A stretch of DNA of 64,000 nucleotides. Origin: Ziziphus jujuba. Lineage: Eukaryota; Streptophyta; Magnoliopsida; Rosales; Rhamnaceae. The translations under genes and the position numbers were made by a program. The DNA is taken from assembly GCF_031755915.1 (NCBI RefSeq), contig NC_083384.1, positions 20,280,001 to 20,344,000 on the forward strand, in the 5' to 3' direction. Each line of letters starts with the position of its first letter. Position 1 is the first letter of the stretch. The notes beneath the pieces are model-generated. The model was not told the DNA's origin and ran no database searches. It saw only the letters and a list, made by a program, of their open reading frames with translations. Of the stretch, positions 22,765 through 33,046 are shown in pieces.

Positions 22765-23121
22765 TCAAAGAGCAATCATGGAGAGTGCATGGAAGTTATC
22801 TTCATCATCGGACGGTAAGACTTGCGACCTCCTGACCAGTGTCATCCTCTCATAAATCAACCGCAAAGCTCGTTCCAATCTACTTCTGTTGTTGCCAACA
22901 TCAATATCTGGTTCTCTCTCAAAAGCTATGCGACCCAATTGGAACAAGAATAGCCTAGAGGCTTGAAGCAAGTCAGAATAAGTTCGACGAACGAGTGTGA
23001 AGCTGAATGATATTTTGAGCAGAAATGGCCACACCAAGCTGGCCACCAAGGGGCTGAGACTGTGTGATGAGCTCGACAGCAGGTTGAGCTTCGCTAGATA
23101 AGCCGCCATGTGCAACACCAT
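22765..23121 (-). CDS. Hypothetical single-exon protein, 118 aa; only candidate host gene
   Basis: The frame starts MVLHMAAYLAKLNLLSSSSH and ends FHALSMIAL before TGA. It is clearly richer in G+C than the DNA on either side, uses a varied codon set, and has a balanced composition unlike the low-complexity frames elsewhere. Residues 20-45 (SLSPLVASLVWPFLLKISFS) are hydrophobic enough for one membrane segment or a buried helix. The C-terminal half is charged (RLERALRLIYERMTLVRRSQ, then an acidic SDDEDN), likely helical. A TATA-like TATATATTTATA lies near 23355-23367, about 240 bp upstream on the minus strand. It is not part of any repeat seen here. I do not recognise the family. It could be a small genuine gene or an exon of a larger one. 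Confidence 0.5.
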   Translation of the reverse strand: MVLHMAAYLAKLNLLSSSSHSLSPLVASLVWPFLLKISFSFTLVRRTYSDLLQASRLFLFQLGRIAFEREPDIDVGNNRSRLERALRLIYERMTLVRRSQVLPSDDEDNFHALSMIAL

Positions 23122-23660
23122 GGTTTATGGATGTTGGATCTCAATGGAGAAAGTAAAGGGAAGAAAAAGAGACTGCTTTGGAATTATGCTTAAGAAGCAT
23201 CCCTTTAGTTTTGACTGGCTCTCTTTCAAAAAGCTAACTGGCCTGTATGGTTGTGAGTATATTCTTGAAGATAGTAATTAGTTGTCATTTGTGTCTTAAA
23301 GTACATGTCAAATATCTTGTGGCACAAATATATACATATGCTAAAGATTATTATAAATATATATAATATTTATTCTTATTTGACAGTATTATATTTTTTG
23401 CAAATTAAATCTTCAATGAAATCAAATAATCTCGTTGCAAAATGTTTCTTGGTTTTATAAAAGCTGTAAAACAAAAAAAAAAAAATAGCATTAATTATTT
23501 CAAAGACAAAATTTATATTAAATGAGAAAGGGATTGATCTAGAGCCACACATGAGCAAATGATTAATATTGAAGAAATAATGGGGCCACAAATGGATATG
23601 TTAATTTTATTCTAATGGATGAAAAGATATTTGTAGTTTGTGTGTGTGGAAAATTAATAA

Positions 23661-23692
<32 letters not shown>

Positions 23693-24356
23693 TACTATTA
23701 TTTCTATTATTATTATTATTTATTTATTTATTTATTGCTTCAATTGCCGAGACTTATTGTGCGGATCATATTCGAACATTATTTATCGTGTATAGTACAG
23801 TGTGGAGGGGCTAGAGTAGGCCCTTTAGGTTGTTGAAGGAAGCTTCCTGGAAGCTTCATGTCAAGAATTTTGACTTGGATTTTGTGAGAATGTATCATAT
23901 ATAAATGCAATTTCTTCTTTTGGTTGGGGAATGATTAACAAGGCATGTATATCTATATCTCTCTCTATATATAAAAGTAATGATCTAGTGCTTTTTTATT
24001 TTGTGGAACATGATATTGATATGCGCAGTTATTAAATTATGGTAAAAAAGGAAATGTCAATTTTTTTTTTTTTTGTTAAATTTAGTATTATTTATATGCC
24101 ATGTAAAGATTTACTTTGTCTTACTAATTTTTTAGTATCAAAATATAGAAATAAAAATAAATATTACAAATTAATTTTCTCATATATTATGTGTCGATAT
24201 TATCCTTATATAACCAATTATATATGCACATATCATATACCCTCTTCTGACTTTTATACGTGATTGTGATCCTTTAGCAGAACTTGATTATTTTCTCTCT
24301 GCAATCGGATAAATCTTAGCCGGCCAGACTTGGTCAATCACAAAATGTATCCATAT
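23122..24356. other. Unassigned AT-rich stretch
   Basis: The first 250 bp could hold the promoter and 5' UTR of the minus-strand gene candidate. Beyond that there are microsatellites (23656-23736) and poly-T (24059-24074), and no coding signal. Confidence 0.35.
23656..23736. repeat. ATA/TAT and TTTA microsatellite
   Basis: About 80 bp of AAT switching to ATT and then ATTT repeats. The first half can pair with the second as a weak hairpin. Confidence 0.85.
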
Positions 24357-25015
24357 AATTTAATTGAATAAATAAACAATATTTTCTTCAAAAATAAATA
24401 TTGTTTCAAATGAAAGGAGATGTGTATATGAATAACGAGTTAGATAAATTTTTACCAATAACATTAATTGGATTTAATTATCATTAAAATAAAATTACAT
24501 GTATGTATATTATATATATATATATATATAGAGCAATGGCATGTTGGAAATATATTGCCAACATAAAGTGGGAACATGTTGATGTGTTAAAGGATAAGGC
24601 ATCACCTCAATCAATGATTTAATATTAAAATTTTTGTTGGACAACTTACAATCTTATTATTTACCACATTACTAGGTGTCCAACATAAGAATTTAATTGA
24701 ATAAATAAACAATTTTTTCTTCTAGGATGAATATTGTTTTAAATGAAAAGAGATGTGTATATGAATAAAGGGGTTAAAGAAATTTTTACGAATAACAATA
24801 ATTGGATTTAATTACATTAAAGTAAAATTACATATATGTAAATCATATATAAAGCAATAATATGTTGGAAACATGCTCCCAACTAGGAATATGTTGATTT
24901 GTCAAATGCAAAAGTATCACCTCAATCAATGATTTAATACTAAAATCCTAGTTGGACAACTAGTAGCCCTTAGCATTTACCACATCACTAAGTGTCTAAC
25001 ATAAGTTAGTAAACT
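24357..25015. repeat. Diverged tandem duplication, unit about 330 bp
   Basis: Copies at 24357-24690 and 24691-25015 both begin AATTTAATTGAATAAATAAA-like and share GAGATGTGTATATGAATAA, ATTGGATTTAATTA, CACCTCAATCAATGATTTAA and CACATTACTAGGTGTCCAAC-type blocks. A more diverged echo of the second half appears at 25090-25260. Core palindromic motifs (ATGTTGGAAACATG…TTCCCAA) give it a MITE-like look, but I find no clear terminal inverted repeats. Confidence 0.7.
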
Positions 25016-25271
25016 AGGTTTGCAATAGAACGAAATTATATATATGTAAATATGTGTAGTTTTGATTTGCTGGGAACATAATTCCTACCTTATATTAGAC
25101 TCCTAATAACATGCTGAGTGCTAATTGTCGCTACATGTCCAATTAGATTTTTAGTATTAACTTATTAATTAAGATAATTCCCTCAGCATTTGACACGTCA
25201 CTAAGTGTCACAAGGTACACACCTTATATTAGGAACATGTTCCCAATAGAATGACTTTATAAATATGTTTT

Positions 25272-27242
25272 TGTAACATCCTGTCTTTTGAATTACCCAT
25301 TTCTTATTCTCTAAAAAATATTAGATAATATTTTTGCTTTGATTTTATTTCTCCTATTAAATTTTCTTTGGAAAAATGCAGGTGAAAATTTTCCAAATTT
25401 TATTTTTTGGGATTGACAAAGTTTATTTCACGGTTATAAAATTTTATCAGGAAAATGATTTTATTGTTAAGGTTACTATAATTTATGGTTTGATTTTTTC
25501 TTTTGATGGTAAATTGGAGAGTTAAAGTTATTGAATGTTTGTTTTTACTTTTGTAGGGATTAATATTTTATCTTGGACCTTGATTTGTATTTGCTAGTGA
25601 ATGAATGTTGGATAGAGATGGTTTATAAAGTACCAAACTTGTTAATTTGGAAATTTTGATAGGAAGAAAAATTTTGTTGAAAATGATGTACTAGTATTTA
25701 ACACACAATGAATTTTTATTTTTTTTTTATTTTTTATAGAATTAGGCATATATAGTTCTTCACCCTTTTAAGTTGCAAGTATATGTTTGTAAATGGACTG
25801 TTGAATTCTTTGGGTTGGATATTAGCTGAGCTGTAGTTTTAACCTAGATAAATGAGCATCCAAACAAGACTAACAAGGAGGTCCAACCTTGGGTTAGGGT
25901 TACTAGAGACACCATCTATGAGTAAAAAATTTCTAAAATCATTTTGTACCTATATATATGTATGCATGCATACATAAGCACGATTTAGGATCTATGTGTT
26001 ATTTGGAATCTATTGTTGATTTCGAATTGTATATGGGGCGTTTTACTTTGTATAACTATATATATTAATATGTGTTATCACACATAGCATACATGAGATC
26101 ATATCATGATCTCATGGTTTTATTGGAAAATTATTCTTACTATATTTTTATTTGAAAATATGATTTGGAGATTGATTTGACTATACTGGTATGCTATATT
26201 TGATTATTGGTGATTTCATTACATGGATATTGTTCTGGATATGGATATAGATATGGGTAGTCTTATAGTTGTGGATGTGGTTTAATATGTCTTGTTAATC
26301 TAGTTCAGGGATATTTGTCTTTTCTAGGTATTGGAGTAGTAAAAATATTTGTCACCTATCTGATAAGATGATGTTTCTCCATACTACAAATGGGTTACTG
26401 TTTTAAGTTGAGATGATGAATATGACACTTATAATGATTATATTTATGATGATATTATTGATTATGTTGTTACCACCTACTTGACATTGAGTATTCCTGC
26501 CAAGTAGTGGTTCCTTACTCTGATGTGTTCTTTGTATGTGTTAGTAGCATATGATGATTTTCTCTCGCCCTACATGTATTGATTAGTTCTTACATATACT
26601 AATGTCTTGTTGATTTCACATGCGTTGATCTATTCTTGGTATGTGTTAGTGGCTTTCTACTTGGTTTTTATTTCATGGGTTATTATAAACTATTTATTGA
26701 TGGATCATAAAATTTTAATATATTGTATTACATCGCATTCAGTGCATTTCGTATTCATACATCATGTTATTTTGTTATACTAGATTATTATTATTTTGTA
26801 TGAGTGATTAAAACTCACTCATAGAATATTCGTACTCACCTCTCTTACCTAATTCCTACAGGCAAAAATGTTAGCTTAGTGGTTATGGAGTTAGAAATGG
26901 CGAGTCATAAATCAAGATTAAGAGGTTAAGCTAGATAATTGGATTGGAAATTATATATTTGGAACTTATGTATTTTTTACTATTATTTCATATTTGTATT
27001 TAGGTTATAAACCTATGCATTTTCATTTCCAATTATTCAATCTTGAGAGATTTAGTTCTATGGTTAATTTGTAAATGTTTGGATCTTTTGGTTTTTATTA
27101 AGTTTATCTTTAAATTGATGAAATGATGATTTAATAAATATTGTATTTGAGTTGCAAGTCCCCTTAGGGGTTTGATTGCTTAATGGCACTGGTATAGTTA
27201 ACATCATCATGGGCAGGATTTGAGGAAAATCAAGTCCTGTCA
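25272..27242 (+). repeat. Del-like LTR, probably solo
   Basis: It starts TGTAACATCCTGTCTTTTG and ends AAATCAAGTCCTGTCA, the end form of the other Del LTRs. Within it, 26700-26880 has the poly-A/R-region style (CATTTCGTATTCATACATCA, AAAACTCACTCATAGAATAT, CACCTCTC). No PBS, PPT or pol lies next to either end, so it is probably a solo LTR. I could not find a convincing 5-bp target duplication at these exact edges. Confidence 0.5.
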
Positions 27243-28688
27243 TGTATGTATGTTTATCATTTTATATATTAATCATTTCCTAGAAAAAAAGAAAAAGAAA
27301 AAACATTATATCCATTCAAAAAAATTTGTATTGAATTAACTTATGGGATGAAATTATTATGCACAACCATCTTGTACTTCTATTTAACTTCGTTGTCGAA
27401 AGTTAAACTTTATGTAACTATATAGCTATTTGTTCCTTTTTGACTTGCTTTCTGTAGAATGCAAAAAAAATAAATAAAAAAAATAAAAAATAAAGGAATG
27501 ATGCCTTTTGCTTTTTGGTACTACGAATTTATGTTTATGAAGTTGGTAGTTTTTGGTAATAAAGATGCATTTAGAGTTAAAAAAAAAATAAAAAATCCTC
27601 CTCATAGGATGATTACAATGATAATGATGATAATAATAATAATATAATAATAAAAATAATAATAGTAATGAATTTCTTATTCATAGTTTAGGAGGATTAC
27701 AAAAGATAGATGACTTAAAAGAAAATTCATCAAAACTATGTTGATGGGGAAGACACCATTTTGTAGCTATGTTAGTGTCTAATTTGCTTGTCTAGAAGTA
27801 CATCTAAGTTTCCATGATGTTTCAGAGAATTATATCTTAAAATCATATTATCATATTATAAGACTCTCATCCACTTATGGAAGAACATCTATACTATTAT
27901 TAGCATTTCTAATTGGCACGAAGTAGAGCATTTGATTTCAAAATTAAGCATCAATTTTATGAAACAAAATTATCATAACGTTCTAAAACTCTAAAGCATC
28001 ACAAATCATCGGTTGTAAGGAACAAGGAGACTCTTAAAATAGCATTCGAAAAACTTCAAATCAAAGCACAGAGTCAGTATTAAATATTACCTTAGATAGG
28101 GTGCAAATGAGTCAAGCAAAATTGAACATTAATAATTTTAAGCTTGGCTCACACAATTTTAGAAATGCTCAAGCCCAACTTAATTTATACATGAAAAGTT
28201 TAAGCTTAACTTGATTTAGCTTGTTACAATATAAAAACTCAAAACGTTGAGAATTTGTTTTCTTAAAACAAAATTTTTAACAATGATATTAATAAATTCC
28301 ATTTATTCTATAACTTTGTCAAAAAAATTAATTTATTTTTAATAAAGTTTATAATATAAAAAATATTGTTTATGCATTATAAATAATCATTGTGCTTGAA
28401 TTCATTATATAATTTTAATATAAATAGTTCAGAATAACAAATTCAAGCTACTTATGAGCTACTCTCGAGCTTATTTTATTACTCAAGATCAGTTCATGAG
28501 CTTCTTTTCTTGTTCTAGGCTGGCTTGTTTTCTTTAAGACTAAAGTTTGAGAGCTAAAATCAATCTAAACTTGAGTTGATGACGAGCTGCTTGAGCCTAT
28601 TTACAGTCCTAGCCCCAAATTAAAATAAGAAGCAAAACATACCATTGAGTTAAAGTATTGTACAAATTGTAGTATATATATTGTAATT
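27243..28688. other. Unassigned AT-rich stretch
   Basis: It contains A-rich runs (27462-27500, 27578-27600) and an imperfect AAT microsatellite (27618-27672). No coding signal or recognised repeat. Confidence 0.35.
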
Positions 28689-28810
28689 GTAGGCTTTGTC
28701 CAGTGGTAAAACCACTGAAAGTACACCTCTAGGTCCTTGGTTTGATCAAGCTTAGGTGAAATCCCCACTCCCATTTATGTTGAAATATATTGTGATCCCC
28801 ATAATATATA
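28689..28810 (+). mobile_element. Possible tRNA-derived SINE
   Basis: GGCTTTGTCCAGTGGTAAAA resembles a pol III A box, and GGTTTGATCAA at 28739-28749 resembles the B box (GGTTCGANNCC). Their spacing of about 40 bp suits a tRNA-like head. An AT-rich tail follows. Target duplications are not clear. Confidence 0.35.
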
Positions 28811-29149
28811 TACACACATTGATATGTATAGATTTCAATAACTCCAAAAAAGAATGGTAGATAGTGAAAGATATTTAGCAGTTGATAATAAGGGTAGGCA
28901 TGGTTCGGTTATAACTGGGAAATTCAACCAAACTGACCAATCAAATAAAGATATGGCACCAGACTAAACCAAACCATCAAAGGATTTGGTTTGGTTATGT
29001 TCAGTTTTTCTTAACCTTGTTTTGGGCCTATCTATCCCCAACTTCTAAAAGCAAATAGTTTTGAATTGTATGAATACATTTTAGACCTATTAATTCCTGA
29101 TAGACTTCTGCTAACACACTATGATATATTTGGTTAGGTTTGGAGTTGT

Positions 29150-29340
29150 CCTAGATAAACAATATGACTTATAATTTATTTTTCTCTAACCATGTGCATC
29201 ACTTATATGTATTGATCCTTAGTTAGTTTACTAGCTTATTAGCTTTGCCTTTTCAATTGTAATTATGTACCTCATATATCACCAATAAAATTATCACTCC
29301 AAATACATATTTTGCTCTGAGTCTCTTATGGTATGAGAGC
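29150..29340 (+). repeat. Copia-like LTR 3' end with primer-binding site
   Basis: TTCAATTGTAATTATGTACC, a stretch with CAATAAAATTATCA, and then TCTGAGTCTCTTA lead into TGGTATGAGAGC at 29329-29340, one mismatch from the tRNA-iMet PBS. This layout is typical of plant copia LTR ends. The left edge is not defined, and no gag-pol follows. Confidence 0.45.
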
Positions 29341-29811
29341 CAAAGACTAACATTATATCTCTAACAACCTTTATTTCTTCCTCCATCCCTCAGTTAATTT
29401 AGGTCATCTTGCCCAATTAAAATTTCCCTTCTTATTGAAATAGGATAATTATATCTTATGGAAGTCATAGATCTTCTTTCTATTTTTTGAAGTAATTTGG
29501 AAGGCTTTGTCACTAGTTCAAAAAAGCCACCTCTGGAAGGTATGACAAAAACTGGAAAAGACGAAAGCAGAAGCTCCAAGTAAGTTGCCAATCTAAAATA
29601 CCAGCTGTAGCATAAACTTGATCAAGCATTACTTGGTTGTATCTTTCATCTATTTCACATGAGCTACAAGCCCAACTAACTAAATCTAAAATTGTTAACA
29701 ATTGTGGAATTATCTAAGTAAACTATTTGGTAGTCAAATATGTACAAAACTCCTATAGTTTATCCAATTCACAAAGAAAGAGTCATTCCCTATGATCGCC
29801 TACTAAACCAA
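29341..29811. other. Unassigned stretch
   Basis: Two overlapping minus-strand frames (29701-29513 and 29591-29394) look somewhat protein-like, with Cys-rich WACSSCEIDERYN. I recognise no family. It could be an old exon or a copia leader. Confidence 0.3.
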
Positions 29812-31616
29812 CACCATTATTGTTGAGTTTGAAGTTTCATTAGGTAAAACATTAAAAAATTTATTAAGTTTGTTGTTGGGTATTTTTAGAGTAGTTTAAA
29901 AGGAAAAGAAAAAAATATTGTATTCATTATGATCAAGTAGTGGCAACACAAGTTTATCTCTAGCATCAAGAGCATAATGCACTTAACAATATTAGTGGTT
30001 TTGATGTTATACCTATTGTTAGGAAAGTGTGATCAAGCCCCATAAATTTATTGAGCAGTGATTTTGTTGTTTTTCCTTCTATTTTTTAAAAAACATTCCT
30101 TTTAAACTTTTAGTTGTCTTTATGCTATTATCTTAATACACCCTCCACTAGTGAATCACTAATAAATGAATAATAATCTTTAATGTTGTTTTTTCTTCCC
30201 ATGAAGGAGGAAGATTTTGAGAATTTTATTAGTCTTTACAAAATAGTAATCTCATTTTTCTTGCTTCATATTATGATCTTCTTCTTCTTTTTCTTTTCCA
30301 TGGTGGCTTCTGGTACATACTCTTTTTCAAAACTAGGCACTTCTTCTTCATTACTTCATTATTTGGTATCAGACATTACTTATGACAACAAAAACCTCCT
30401 TACTCCATTCTATTTTTGCCATGGACAAATGAAAAAAGTAAACAAAAAGCTTAACTAGCTAATTAATCATAGAGTTCTGGATTTTGTTTTTGTTTATAAA
30501 CTAAATATATAAAGGTAGACTTGACGTGTTTTGTCATATTTTGTTCCTGTCCAACTTTTTTATTTTTTATTTTGTTATTCCCCTCCAAACATTTAGGCAT
30601 AGTTAAATTAATATATGATTATAGAGAAAAAAAATTTAATATCTAAATATTAATTTATTAAGAAATACACACCAAGAGGCAGATTGTGTTTAATTCCTCA
30701 ATCAATGAAATTGATATAAAATTATATAAAAAATTATTAAATAATTCAATTCCCCATAAGAATTGCATTCATAACTAAAAGAATTCTTTTAGTTTACATA
30801 AAAAGTAGAAAAGGTTGAACACAAAATGTATTTGCATTTTTGTCCATAATGTTCTAAAATAAATAAAAAATGTAGAAAATGAAATTAATGTTTCTAAACC
30901 AACACAACAATTGTTGAGCTTTAAGCTTTATCGGCTAAAATATTTAAAGAATTTCTTTAAGATTGTTGTTGATTTTTTTTAAAAAAAGTATGAAATGGAA
31001 AAGAAAAAAAACGTTGCATTAATTATGATCGAGTAGTAGCAACACGGGTTTATCTGCAAAATCAAGAACACACCATTCATCCACTCAACAATACTAGTGG
31101 TCATAATGTTATAACTATTACCAGGAAAATGTGCTCGAGTTTAAATATTTCATTAAGTCTCAATCTTTTTGTTGTTGTTTTAGTTCCTGAAGGACTTTCT
31201 CTTTAAACTTTTAAATTGTTCTTTTGTTGTGATCTTGATACATCTTTAACTAGTAAACCTTTGATAAATTGTTCTCTTTATACTCTTCTTTAGAATTAGA
31301 TACTTCTTCTTCATCACTTGATTCTTTGGTATCAAATGCTACTTCATGAACAAAACTCGTTTAGTATTGTCTATTTTTTCCATGGACCAATTAAATAACT
31401 AATTAAAAAGGTTAATTGGCTAATTAATGATAGAGCTATGGAATTTGTTTTTGTTTATAAACTATATATATAAAGGAAGAATTGAAGCATTTTGTTTTTT
31501 TGTTTCTACCAAACTTTTTATTTTTCATTTTGTTAATTTCTGCCAAATGTTTAGGGATTACTTAAATTAATAAATAGTGTTGAGAAAAATAACATTAGTA
31601 TATATTGAGTGAAAAT
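29812..31616. repeat. Repeat family X, units X1 (partial) and X2 in tandem
   Basis: X1 (29812-30677) and X2 (30678-31616) are diverged head-to-tail copies of a unit of about 1 kb, seen again at 49571-50729 and 55234-56424. Shared blocks in order: unit start GGCAGATTGTGTTTAATTCC; CATAATGTTCTAAAATA; AACAATTGTTGAGCTTTAAG; GATCGAGTAGT-GCAACAC; GGTATCAGA/AATGCTACTTC; then TATATAAAGG (30508, 31466) and a poly-T stretch before the next unit. X1 lacks about the first 220 bp. Minus-strand translation gives short Glu/Lys-rich runs (VPSFEKEYVPEATMEKKKKK), broken by stops. I cannot classify the family. Confidence 0.75.
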
Positions 31617-32420
31617 GCGAAATGGGTTTTGGGGGGTTGGGGGGGGGGGGTGTGCTATTGAATAGGTACTTAGTAAATTAAAATTTTCTATCATCGATGT
31701 GGATTGTTAATAGGAATTTGTAACAATCTAGACCTATTTCATATCATTTTCACACCTACAAACTATAATTTATGCATCACACACAAGAATACAAAATCTA
31801 GCAGATTGAGCACTAATTTTAAAATATTTTACATGGAAAGTGCATGACCCTCGACTTTTGTAGATTTTAAAATAGGAAGAATTAAATATTTTAGTGTTTT
31901 ATATGAACATTTATTCAATGCTTTACTATGAAAAGGTTTCTATGTGTTATTGTTTTTTATTGTGTGAAAAGACGGTTTTATCTTTACCTATTTAATACAT
32001 AGTAGGGGTATAATGGTCTTTTACCTTTTTATTTATTTATTTGGATTTATACTTGTGAGTGTTAAAATTACAGTTATTGAGGTGGAAAAGAATGTACAAG
32101 GGGATAAGCTTGATAGGTAGTTTGATGACTTGGAAACCAAGTAAGCACTAGGAGTGGTTTTAAGCCAAACCTATATAGATAGGTTAACTACATGATTTTT
32201 TCTAGAATGCTATTGGTGGAATTTAGTATCAAATTGTATATGCATGAAAAATTTAGAAGCTAGCTCTTCAAAGAATTTTACTGGTCAGTTTTACAAGTTC
32301 CTTAGAGAAAATTATGATTGTTTTAGTGATTATGTATTTAGGCTGATAGATTTACATTATTTTAGATGGGTTTTGAAGTTGGAATTAAATCCAAATGGCT
32401 CATGAATATATGGGTATTAG
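31617..32420. other. Unassigned stretch left of CRM copy B
   Basis: It contains a G-run (31624-31650) and AT-rich DNA. No gene recognised; short frames with stops at 32080-32400 do not match any family I know. Confidence 0.35.
31624..31650 (+). other. G-rich run with quadruplex potential
   Basis: GGG-TTTT-GGGGGG-TT followed by a run of twelve G provides at least four G-tracts within 27 bases, isolated in otherwise A/T-rich DNA. Confidence 0.6.
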
Positions 32421-32658
32421 TGATGAGAATCCGTCCATACCAGCACAATAAACAACCCGCTAGGGTACTGACCCGATAAGGATGAAGACCAAGAAGATCA
32501 CTAAGGCTCAAGCTAAGAGATTTAATGATAACCTAGCTTCCTTTATATAGGGAATAATTAATTCTCAAAAGGGCTTGTAAATACCCAAAAATACAATACC
32601 CGTTTTAAGCATCCAAGGGGTGAAGGTCGTTAAAGATCTGGATAGCTATTTTAGTACA
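32421..32658 (+). repeat. 5' LTR of copy B, internally deleted
   Basis: The first 238 bp match the LTR start, including the MKTKKITKAQAKRF frame. The sequence then jumps from AGTACAAAT into leader DNA (TTCTGGTTGATTTACC). About 900 bp of LTR, the PBS and several hundred bases of leader are lost. Confidence 0.8.
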
Positions 32659-32706
32659 AATTTTCTGGTTGATTTACCTTGTTTCTGCTTAGAAAAGCCG
32701 AGAACT

Positions 32707-32822
32707 AGGTTTTATTAATTCACTCGGAATTGCTTGCTTTTTGCTACTGTTTTATTGATAAGTTAGGTTTTATTAATTCACTCAGTATTCCTTGCTTTTT
32801 GCTACTGTTTTATTGATAAGTT
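32707..32822. repeat. 58-bp tandem duplication in copy B leader
   Basis: AGGTTTTATTAATTCACTC through TGCTACTGTTTTATTGATAA occurs twice (32707-32764, 32765-32822) with a few mismatches. The leaders of A, C and D have it once. Confidence 0.85.
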
Positions 32823-33046
32823 TAATTAAAACATACTTGTGATCTAATTGCTGTTTAATGAGTTTTCTAATTAGAATTTTGAGTTAATTCTTTGAGTGGA
32901 AAAAAGGCAAGAATGTATGAGCTTAAAAGAGGGTCAAAGGCCGAAACTAGTGTGCAAACACGAGTGTTGAGACCTTGTTTGAGTGAAACATGTAAGGAAG
33001 TGATTTTGGTGAGGTTCTATTTTAGTTTTGTGTTATTCATACTAGC

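Noticed and set aside
28888..29040. Possible hAT-type MITE (TAAGGGTAGGCATGGTTCGG … GCCTATCTATCCCC)
   Set aside because: The ends are only loosely inverted and no 8-bp target duplication is visible.
30358..30370. GGTATCAGACA in family X as a primer-binding site
   Set aside because: Only part matches the tRNA-iMet site, it is altered in the other units, and no LTR edge lies beside it.
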